A stretch of DNA of 6,584 nt from Legionellaceae bacterium (GTDB taxonomy: Bacteria; Pseudomonadota; Gammaproteobacteria; Legionellales; Legionellaceae): the NCBI GenBank assembly GCA_947473535.1, contig CANJFK010000057.1:1-6584 (forward strand). Direction: 5' to 3'. Positions within the stretch are counted from its first letter, which is position 1. Every line of letters begins with the position of its first letter. The notes under the pieces are model-generated. The model saw only the letters and a program-made list of their open reading frames with translations, made no database searches and was not told where the DNA came from. Made by a program: the position numbers and the translations under genes. Shown here piece after piece: positions 1 through 5,580 of this stretch.

Positions 1-2257
1 CCATTGCATAAGTAATCGTTTTTTTATCTTTTAAATTAAATTCATTCATCAAATGGTCGCTTGCCTCTTCAATTTTTTTCAAGTGACTCATTGCTTTTTT
101 ATTATTAATTTTATTAATCAGTTTTGGGTAAGAATCTACAATATTTTTCATTCGATAAAATGTTTTGAGCCATGTTTCTTTTTTAGGGCTTATTTTTTTT
201 TGAATATCTGCTGATTCATTGGCAACCCGAGTAATAAAGATCAACCAATCGTCCATTTGTTTGCTCAATACCTGATTCATTGCTTGATGCAGTAATTTCG
301 TATCACCAGTTTGTAATGCTGCTAACGGGTGTTTCTCGCTTTTTACTTGAGTCATGAACCATCGCAGGCGTTCCACCTCGTCTCTGATATCATTCTGGCT
401 CTGCTCTAACTTTAACAACAACTCATCCACGCTCAAGGGGGCGGCCGTCGAAGGATTTGCTCTTTGGCTTACTATAGACCAAAAGTGGCTCCTGGTTGTT
501 GTTGAGCTACTAGCGCTGAAAAATCCACCTATCGATGATTTCGATGGATTAGCCTCTAGTGGTGAAAGATCATCATCCGAATCGTCTGACACCTGTTCTT
601 CATCATTTTCTTCAATAAGCGTCACTAAAGCTAAAGCATCCCGCTTTAAACCGAGAGCATGAATGTCTTCCTTCAAACGAACAGCAATTGGGGCCATCGC
701 GGCGCACTCTTCCTGGCTCTCATTAAAAAAAGCGATTAATGCGTCACTCCGTTGGTTTTGGTCAATAACCCAACGCTTGCCCATTGCCGTTGCAATATCT
801 TCTAACAGTTGGTTATCCGTTACATGCGCCCTTCTGACTTTTTTAGTGATTTGCTGTGTCGCTTGGTTGCTTACTAATCGTTCAAATTCATTCATTTTAC
901 CCGGATTATCCGTTACTAAACTGATCGAATTGTTCGCTTTGTTTGCAAAATAAAGCCGTCCTTTATACCGAACATAGGCTCTAATTGATTCCATAGGCAA
1001 CTGATCAAGACCTACCTGCTTAGGGTCATCCGTCATCCATAAAACATCACAAGCAAAAACACAGGCATCCCCACTCGATAATTCATGCCAAAGTTCAATA
1101 CCTTTTACTCGCCAATCAGCATACTCGACTGAACCAGGATCCGGGCGATTTTCCCAATGGCGTGTGTAATCGGACGTGACGATGGGTGCGCGTAAACAAT
1201 CGAATGCAACTTGGGTTTCTTTGATTTTAGCAATCAGCGCGAGTTTATGTTCTATCGATTGATCTATCTCAGCCAGATCATCTGATGTAGTCGTATCGTC
1301 TAATGCGGCAAGTTCTTGTTGAAGTTGATTTTTTTTTGCTATCCAAGCGTCTTTTCTTTCATCTCTCGATGCTAACAAATCAACCATCTGTCCCACATCC
1401 GTCAGCGATTGATAAGTGGCCAACCTCGAATTCAAAATGGCTAGTTTATCTTGCAAGCAAACGCCTTCTGACAACAAAGACGGTTTAACCAAATCCTGAA
1501 CCGCCGGATCATCAATGCTTAATTCTAAAAAATCCCTAAATGCAAGGCCCAATTGATAGGATTGTTCATCGATTACCTGTAAAACACTACTGCTGCTTAA
1601 ATAGCTGTTGCTGGTCTCAAGCAACCGGTAAGCAGATGGATTGAAGCCAAAATAAGCGGCAGGTCCAGAACCATGATCTTCATCAACCGACGTTAAGACC
1701 AGTTTAGCCATATTCCATCCAGCTTGGATCGCTCGGTTGAAATATTTTGTATTTTTTTCAACCTGATCATTTGTTTCTGCTGCATCAAGTAAATCTGAAA
1801 TAGGTATGACTTGCTTCGAATCATTTTCATCTAGAGAATCAATTTTAGAACGCCGCGGGTGTTGCAGTAAGCGCGCATACTCTACAGATAATATTTTCTC
1901 ACTGACTATATCTTCAAGTGCTTTTTTTAGTTTGTTAAGTGCTTTGATGTAGTTTTCATATATGCCGGTATACCCTTGTTTTGCCGTCAGATTAAATACT
2001 AATTTAGTCTGCTCAACAGTAAGACCTAGTGAGTGTGTTGGATCATTTAACATTGCGATTACGTTTTGATGCTCAACCCCAAGTTCATTTTTTAACGGAA
2101 TTGAAACAACCACGTCTTTTTTATTTTTAATAGCAAGGTATAGGTTATCCGCCTTGTCTTTATAAAGGTATAGACGTTGAAACTTTACCTCGCTATCTGC
2201 AGGCTTTCCATCATAGTTTAATTTTATCTTAAACCCATATTTACTATATTTGGACAT
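1..2257 (-). CDS. Large uncharacterised coiled-coil/acidic-linker protein (C-terminus beyond the left edge)
   Basis: The minus strand is open without a stop from the ATG at 2257-2255 to base 1: 752 complete codons, with the C-terminus outside the window. No known family is recognised. Visible features: a Lys/Tyr-rich N-terminus (about 1-60); a predicted coiled coil (about 300-355) rich in Lys, Gln, Glu and Leu; a segment with Trp and Cys (about 370-420); a strongly acidic linker at 549-566 (EENDEEQVSDDSDDDLSP); a Ser/Thr-rich stretch at 572-590; and a Lys-rich helical C-terminal part (about 690-752). There is no signal peptide or membrane segment, so it is probably cytoplasmic or exported by a signal-peptide-independent route. 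GGGTGG, 7 bases before the ATG, is a weak ribosome binding site. An extended -10 promoter lies about 107 bases upstream. The modular, low-complexity architecture resembles Dot/Icm-type effectors of Legionellales, but that is inference only; a structural or filament protein is equally possible. Confidence is high that it is coding and low on role. Confidence 0.85.
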   Translation of the reverse strand, partial: MSKYSKYGFKIKLNYDGKPADSEVKFQRLYLYKDKADNLYLAIKNKKDVVVSIPLKNELGVEHQNVIAMLNDPTHSLGLTVEQTKLVFNLTAKQGYTGIYENYIKALNKLKKALEDIVSEKILSVEYARLLQHPRRSKIDSLDENDSKQVIPISDLLDAAETNDQVEKNTKYFNRAIQAGWNMAKLVLTSVDEDHGSGPAAYFGFNPSAYRLLETSNSYLSSSSVLQVIDEQSYQLGLAFRDFLELSIDDPAVQDLVKPSLLSEGVCLQDKLAILNSRLATYQSLTDVGQMVDLLASRDERKDAWIAKKNQLQQELAALDDTTTSDDLAEIDQSIEHKLALIAKIKETQVAFDCLRAPIVTSDYTRHWENRPDPGSVEYADWRVKGIELWHELSSGDACVFACDVLWMTDDPKQVGLDQLPMESIRAYVRYKGRLYFANKANNSISLVTDNPGKMNEFERLVSNQATQQITKKVRRAHVTDNQLLEDIATAMGKRWVIDQNQRSDALIAFFNESQEECAAMAPIAVRLKEDIHALGLKRDALALVTLIEENDEEQVSDDSDDDLSPLEANPSKSSIGGFFSASSSTTTRSHFWSIVSQRANPSTAAPLSVDELLLKLEQSQNDIRDEVERLRWFMTQVKSEKHPLAALQTGDTKLLHQAMNQVLSKQMDDWLIFITRVANESADIQKKISPKKETWLKTFYRMKNIVDSYPKLINKINNKKAMSHLKKIEEASDHLMNEFNLKDKKTITYAM

Positions 2258-2268
2258 TGCACCACCCG

Positions 2269-2277
2269 TTATCCACA
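2269..2277 (+). promoter_or_regulatory. Perfect DnaA-box 9-mer (TTATCCACA)
   Basis: TTATCCACA is identical to the consensus high-affinity DnaA box. It lies 12 bases before the start codon of the large minus-strand gene, in its predicted leader. Only one perfect copy was noticed in the window and there is no cluster or AT-rich unwinding region next to it, so it is not evidence of an origin. It may be a DnaA regulatory or titration site, or chance. Confidence 0.35.
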
Positions 2278-2339
2278 AATCAATCTAAGAAGACTGCATT
2301 TCAGACCACAATGAACGATCATGTCCGAAACAAGAGCAA

Positions 2340-2379
2340 CATTATTTGCCCCTAATTCGGTCAATTATAGCAAATAATG
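2340..2379. repeat. Perfect 10-bp inverted repeat with 20-base spacer, operator candidate
   Basis: CATTATTTGC (2340-2349) and GCAAATAATG (2370-2379) are exact reverse complements, spaced 30 bp arm to arm, about three helical turns. The arms bracket the -10 and predicted start of the minus-strand promoter, so a bound dimer would cover it. The predicted transcript starts inside the spacer, so the dyad cannot fold as a hairpin in that RNA; a DNA-binding site is the better reading. A further partial copy, GCAAATCAAT, begins at 2401, again 31 bp on. Confidence 0.55.
2364..2372 (-). promoter_or_regulatory. Extended -10 promoter of the large minus-strand gene
   Basis: The minus strand reads TGCTATAAT here, a perfect extended -10 (TGn plus consensus TATAAT). 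No good -35 is found 16-18 bases upstream, which is usual for extended -10 promoters. Transcription would start near 2357, giving a 5' untranslated leader of about 100 bases. The element lies between the arms of a 10-bp inverted repeat (2340-2379), and the TGC belongs to one arm. Confidence 0.6.
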
Positions 2380-2413
2380 GGAACTAGTGATGGATTTATT
2401 GCAAATCAATCTT

Positions 2414-2434
2414 ACGATGCTTCGCGAGCATCGT
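2414..2434. repeat. Perfect 8-bp dyad upstream of parE
   Basis: ACGATGCT (2414-2421) and AGCATCGT (2427-2434) are exact reverse complements separated by TCGCG. The dyad ends 43 bases before the parE start. No T run follows on either strand, so it is not a typical Rho-independent terminator. It sits just upstream of a possible extended -10 (TGGTAAACT, 2439-2447), the position of an operator between -35 and -10. If transcription starts further upstream it would be a stem-loop in the parE leader. Confidence 0.5.
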
Positions 2435-2438
2435 TTCA

Positions 2439-2447
2439 TGGTAAACT
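2439..2447 (+). promoter_or_regulatory. Weak candidate extended -10 for parE
   Basis: TGGTAAACT has the TGn motif and a -10 hexamer matching TATAAT at four of six positions. No convincing -35 lies 16-18 bases upstream, where the 8-bp dyad is instead. A start near 2454 would leave a leader of about 24 bases containing the parE ribosome binding site. No better plus-strand promoter was found in the intergenic region, so the call is tentative. Confidence 0.3.
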
Positions 2448-2477
2448 ATCAGCAACAACTTATTTGAGGCTTTTGTT

Positions 2478-4361
2478 ATGTCTGAAAATTATACTGCTGA
2501 AGCGATCGAAGTATTAAGTGGCCTAGAACCGGTACAACGCCGTCCTGGAATGTATACGGATACAGTGCGACCAAATCACTTAGCGCAAGAAGTCATCGAT
2601 AATAGTGTTGATGAAGTTCTTGCTGGATTCGCAAGCCAAATTTTCGTGACACTGCATGAGGACAACTCCGTTGAGGTAACCGACAATGGCCGCGGAATGC
2701 CTGTTGATTTACACCCGCAATTAGGATTAAGCGGTGTAGAAGTGATCATGACGCGATTACACGCCGGCGGTAAGTTCTCCGACAAAAATTACAGTTTCTC
2801 AGGCGGACTGCACGGTGTAGGCGTGTCCGTTGTCAATGCATTATCAGAGCGTCTCGATGTAACCATCAAACGCAATGGAACCTTGTATCAAATGTCGTTT
2901 GAAAATGGGGACAAAATCAATGAGCTTAACGAAATAGGCGTCACTAAAAAACGAGAGACGGGTACAACGATTCGTTTTTGGCCAAATGCCAGCTATTTTG
3001 ACACGACACGATTGTCAGTAAAACACCTCACCCACGTACTCCGTGCAAAAGCTGTACTATGCCCTGGTTTATCCATGACCTTTATTAATAAAATAACCCA
3101 GGAAGAAACACATTGGTGTTATGAGCAAGGGTTAGCTGATTACTTACGCCAATCATTACCCGTTGACTATCTACCAGAAGAACCCTTCACTGGCGAATTC
3201 AAAAGCGATGAAGGAACAATTGATTGGGCTTTGGCTTGGTCAGCTACTACATCGAATAGTAGTTTAAGTGAAAGTTATGTGAATTTAATTCCGACAGTGC
3301 AGGGTGGAACGCATGTCAATGGTTTGCGGTCAGGGCTTTTTGATGCCTTAGCCCTATTTTGTGAACTACGTAATTTATTGCCGCGCGGGGTCAAATTAGC
3401 GGCTGACGATCTATGGGAGCCCTGTCAATATGTATTGTCCGTTAAAATGAAAGAACCACAATTTGCTGGGCAAACCAAAGAACGCTTAAGCTCAAGGCAA
3501 TCAGCCGCTTTTGTTAGCAACGTCATCAAAGACGCCTTCGCACTTTGGCTCAACCAACATCGTAATCAAGGTGAAATGATTGCTACATTGGTCATTGAGC
3601 GCGCTCAGAAACGATTACGCCAAGCCAAACAGGTGGCACGAAAACGCGTACACCAAGGCCCCGCGTTACCTGGAAAATTAGCGGATTGCTTACAACAAGA
3701 CTTGAGTCAAGCTGAGTTATTCTTAGTCGAAGGTGACTCTGCTGGCGGTTCAGCAAAACAGGCGCGCAGTAAGGATTTTCAAGCTATTTTACCCCTACGC
3801 GGTAAAATTCTAAACTCCTGGGAAGTCGAATCGACACAAGTATTAGCCTCACAAGAAATTCACGATATTTCAGTGGCCATCGGTATCGATCCAGGCTCTG
3901 ATGATCTATCAGGGCTACGTTATGGCAAAATTTGCATCCTTGCCGATGCAGATTCAGATGGTGCCCACATTGCCACATTGATATGCGCCCTCTTCCTCCG
4001 TCATTTCAAGCCATTAGTCCTGGCAGGTCACATCTATGTTGCCATGCCACCGCTCTATCGTATTGATGCAGGTAAAATAGTGCACTATGCCTTGGACGAT
4101 GAGGAGCGAGATAAAATTACAGCCATGCTTATTCAAAGTAATAGAGGAAAAATTAACGTACAACGCTTCAAAGGACTGGGTGAAATGAATCCGCTGCAAC
4201 TTCGTGAAACGACCATGGATCCCAATACAAGGCGGCTCGTACAGTTAACGCTAGAGGATGAACCAACGACGATGGCGCTCATGGATATGATGCTTGCTAA
4301 AAAACGTGCGGGTGATCGTAAAATTTGGTTAGAGAGCAAAGGTAATTTAGCTGCTATGTGA
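2478..4361 (+). CDS. parE: DNA topoisomerase IV subunit B (ParE)
   Basis: ParE is the ATPase subunit of topoisomerase IV; with ParC (not in this window) it decatenates daughter chromosomes and relaxes supercoils in the cytoplasm. The 627 residues match the usual ~630 of gammaproteobacterial ParE. In order: GHKL ATPase domain with Glu38 and Asn42 in the QEVIDNSVDE motif, DNGRGMP (69-75), the GGLHGVG lid (109-115); transducer domain with the GQTK loop (331-334) whose Lys contacts ATP; TOPRIM domain with EGDSAGG (418-424) and DADSDGAH (490-497), the Mg2+-binding acidic residues; PLRGKILN (439-446); and the C-terminal QRFKGLGEMN (562-571). The large insert of Gram-negative GyrB (about 800 residues) is absent, and PNTRRLVQLT plus the AKKR tail read as ParE, so gyrB is excluded. 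GAGG at 2466-2469, 8 bases before the ATG, supports the start. All catalytic motifs are intact. parC is not adjacent, which is common. Confidence 0.97.
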   Translation: MSENYTAEAIEVLSGLEPVQRRPGMYTDTVRPNHLAQEVIDNSVDEVLAGFASQIFVTLHEDNSVEVTDNGRGMPVDLHPQLGLSGVEVIMTRLHAGGKFSDKNYSFSGGLHGVGVSVVNALSERLDVTIKRNGTLYQMSFENGDKINELNEIGVTKKRETGTTIRFWPNASYFDTTRLSVKHLTHVLRAKAVLCPGLSMTFINKITQEETHWCYEQGLADYLRQSLPVDYLPEEPFTGEFKSDEGTIDWALAWSATTSNSSLSESYVNLIPTVQGGTHVNGLRSGLFDALALFCELRNLLPRGVKLAADDLWEPCQYVLSVKMKEPQFAGQTKERLSSRQSAAFVSNVIKDAFALWLNQHRNQGEMIATLVIERAQKRLRQAKQVARKRVHQGPALPGKLADCLQQDLSQAELFLVEGDSAGGSAKQARSKDFQAILPLRGKILNSWEVESTQVLASQEIHDISVAIGIDPGSDDLSGLRYGKICILADADSDGAHIATLICALFLRHFKPLVLAGHIYVAMPPLYRIDAGKIVHYALDDEERDKITAMLIQSNRGKINVQRFKGLGEMNPLQLRETTMDPNTRRLVQLTLEDEPTTMALMDMMLAKKRAGDRKIWLESKGNLAAM

Positions 4362-4373
4362 GAATACCTTCAG

Positions 4374-4393
4374 TTTGAAAATATTTGAAAATA
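4374..4393 (+). repeat. Perfect tandem duplication of a 10-bp unit
   Basis: TTTGAAAATA occurs twice back to back, 13 bases after the parE stop. The second copy supplies the -35 (TTGAAA) of the promoter for the next gene; the first copy would lie 27 bases from the -10, too far to be used. It may be a simple slippage duplication. Confidence 0.6.
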
Positions 4394-4413
4394 TACGGAT
4401 CGTGGTGTATAAA
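4385..4413 (+). promoter_or_regulatory. Sigma70-type promoter of the frameshifted gene
   Basis: TTGAAA (4385-4390), a 17-base spacer and TATAAA (4408-4413) match the sigma70 consensus at five of six positions in each hexamer with optimal spacing. Transcription would start near 4420, about 32 bases before the GTG start. It implies the downstream gene is transcribed independently of parE. Confidence 0.6.
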
Positions 4414-4451
4414 TAAATTACATATAGTGTATTTTTTAAGAAGAAATCCAC

Positions 4452-5031
4452 GTGAGCTTAACCCAAACACAACTAGACGCATTAAACCGTTATCATCAGG
4501 CCGGCATTAACTTGCAAACTGCGCAGTCACGCTTGAGTAATGTTAAAGAAGCACTACAAAAAACAAAAAATAGAGTCTACATAGAAAAAAAAGCGGACAA
4601 TCTATTCACTCGACTTTATCAAGACTGGTTCAATCCGACAATTAATAATATGAAATTTTATTGTTAAACAGGTTCAAAACACGTGCGATAAAGCGAAAAA
4701 AGAGGTCAACTCTGCTTACAGTGACTGCACGAAGTTAGGTATACCACGAACTGAGCTAATTAAAAAGGAAGTACAAACACCGTTAACTAAAGCACACGCC
4801 AACAACAAGCGCCACAAAAACGAGCAATTTGTATATGACACAGAGCCACTATCACCAGGCCCACCTTCATCTAATATTCCCCTTACCGCGATGCGTTCAA
4901 CGCAACAGAGCTCAAGCCCTGGGGACATTGCTGCTAGAGTTGGAAACTCAGTGGCGAAACCCAACAAGGAAAAGAAAGAAGCCACGTTGGATGATTTTTC
5001 TGCATCTCCAAAAAATATGTTACCAAAATAA
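4452..5031 (+). pseudogene. Frameshifted gene for a ~192-residue basic, coiled-coil-like protein
   Basis: Two frames join into one gene. The first runs from GTG at 4452 for 71 codons to TAA at 4665-4667. The second, shifted +1, is open from 4654 to TAA at 5029-5031. Removing one T from the TTTT run at 4656-4659 fuses them into 192 residues, reading ...NNMKF-IVKQVQNT.... The N-terminal part (about 12-48) looks like an amphipathic, Lys-rich helix or coiled coil. The middle is Lys/Asn-rich. The end (about 135-192) is Pro/Ser-rich and ends in a charged tail with EKKEATLDDF. No family is recognised; there is no signal peptide or membrane segment. The GTG is the only possible start because an in-frame stop lies at 4437-4439; the site before it (AAGAAG) is weak. 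The second frame has no ATG until about 4891, so it is unlikely to be a separate gene. This could be a true pseudogene, a sequencing error, or slippage-dependent expression. Confidence 0.65.
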
Positions 5032-5069
5032 ATCCTTTAAGTTACAGATCCGCCTAAATTTTGAATGAT

Positions 5070-5119
5070 ACTGAGTGGCATGAGGTTAAGAAACAAAGCC
5101 ACCGCTCTTCTCAGTTTTT
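5070..5119 (+). terminator. Possible Rho-independent terminator (imperfect stem plus T run)
   Basis: ACTGA (5070-5074) pairs with TCAGT (5111-5115) and the adjoining GTGGC (5075-5079) pairs with GCCAC (5098-5102), leaving an 8-base internal bulge and an 18-base loop; TTTTT (5115-5119) follows at once. It would end transcription of the frameshifted gene. The large bulge and short T run make it a weak candidate. Confidence 0.35.
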
Positions 5120-5142
5120 GCGACACAACCTCATTTATGCCA
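5076..5142 (+). repeat. Long inverted repeat overlapping the possible terminator
   Basis: ATGAGGTT (5080-5087) is complementary to AACCTCAT (5127-5134), and the flanking TGGC (5076-5079) to GCCA (5139-5142) after a 4-base bulge, giving 12 pairs. It uses the TGGC needed by the terminator stem, so the two folds exclude each other. It may be a remnant repeat or an alternative RNA fold. Confidence 0.4.
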
Positions 5143-5231
5143 ACGCCCGCAGTTACTCATGTTTTACTTCTTTGTTGACAGTTAATTTTCAGTAACTTAC
5201 GTGCTATTTGTAACAGAATAGTGTCTTTGTA

Positions 5232-5240
5232 TGCTATAAT
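5232..5240 (+). promoter_or_regulatory. Extended -10 promoter of the small membrane-protein gene
   Basis: TGCTATAAT is a perfect extended -10, the same nonamer as at the large minus-strand gene. No -35 is found at normal spacing; the TTGACA at 5175-5180 is 54 bases upstream and cannot serve. A start near 5247 gives a leader of about 68 bases. A short dyad, TAAGT-ATAC-ACTTA (5245-5258), covers the predicted start and could be an operator. The otherwise gene-free stretch 5032-5314 also holds the hairpins at 5070-5142 and the TGTTGACA/TGTCAACA pair. Confidence 0.6.
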
Positions 5241-5314
5241 GATATAAGTATACACTTAATTCATTGTTTTTTGCGCTGAATTGTCAACAGACCCTAATTT
5301 CAGGAAATTAAGAC

Positions 5315-5578
5315 ATGTATAAATTCCTAGATTTTTTTAAAGACAAGAAAGGCCGGATCGTTTTATTCCAAGCGCCTAATGCGCCGCTAATCTTCTGGTT
5401 TATACTTGCGGTATTAAATTTGCTTTGGAGTAATAATCAGCCAAAAGTCCATTATCTTTTTCACATGCTCAGTTTTGGTTTTATCTTTACTTGGGCATGG
5501 CTAGAGATAACAAGTGGGGTTAACTACTTTCGCCGTGCACTTGGTCTGTTAGTCTTGTTTATCGCAATTTGCTTTTAG
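5315..5578 (+). CDS. Small membrane protein, 87 residues, unknown function
   Basis: The product has a short charged N-terminus (MYKFLDFFKDKKGR) followed by three likely hydrophobic segments: about 22-38 (APLIFWFILAVLNLLW), 46-63 (ending in FIFTWAWLEI) and 74-87 at the C-terminus. It should be a small inner-membrane protein. The run QAPNAPLIFWF (19-29) and the block WAWLEITSGVNYFRR (60-74) look like conserved motifs; as far as I recall, similar short membrane proteins with a WAWLE-x-x-SGVNxFRR block occur in varied bacteria as uncharacterised proteins, but this could not be searched. AGGA at 5302-5305, 9 bases before the ATG, is a good ribosome binding site. It has its own extended -10 promoter and ends 2 bp from the stop of the converging CheD-like gene. 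It is probably real because of site, promoter and composition; its function is unknown. Confidence 0.8.
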   Translation: MYKFLDFFKDKKGRIVLFQAPNAPLIFWFILAVLNLLWSNNQPKVHYLFHMLSFGFIFTWAWLEITSGVNYFRRALGLLVLFIAICF

Positions 5579-5580
5579 CC

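Noticed and set aside
354..1488. Plus-strand open frames at 354-662, 663-953 and 1303-1488
   Set aside because: They lie opposite the 752-codon minus-strand frame, have no ribosome binding site of note, and are full of Ser/Leu runs typical of antisense reading.
2576..4339. Minus-strand open frames of 61-69 codons inside parE
   Set aside because: They are antisense to a complete, conserved gene and their products show no recognisable features.
2478..4361. gyrB instead of parE
   Set aside because: Length of 627 residues without the Gram-negative GyrB insert, and ParE-specific C-terminal sequence.
4418..4437. Terminator after parE (TACA-TATAG-TGTA followed by TTTTTT)
   Set aside because: The stem is only 4 bp and A/T-rich; it is too weak to support and also overlaps the start of the next gene's transcript.
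4716..5068. Minus-strand frame 4716-4985 (89 codons) and plus-strand frame 4829-5068 (79 codons)
   Set aside because: Both overlap the second half of the frameshifted gene, which better explains the reading frame and ends at a stop in continuity with the first half.
5175..5203. TTGACA as -35 of a second promoter
   Set aside because: No -10-like hexamer occurs 16-18 bases downstream (TACGTG at 17).
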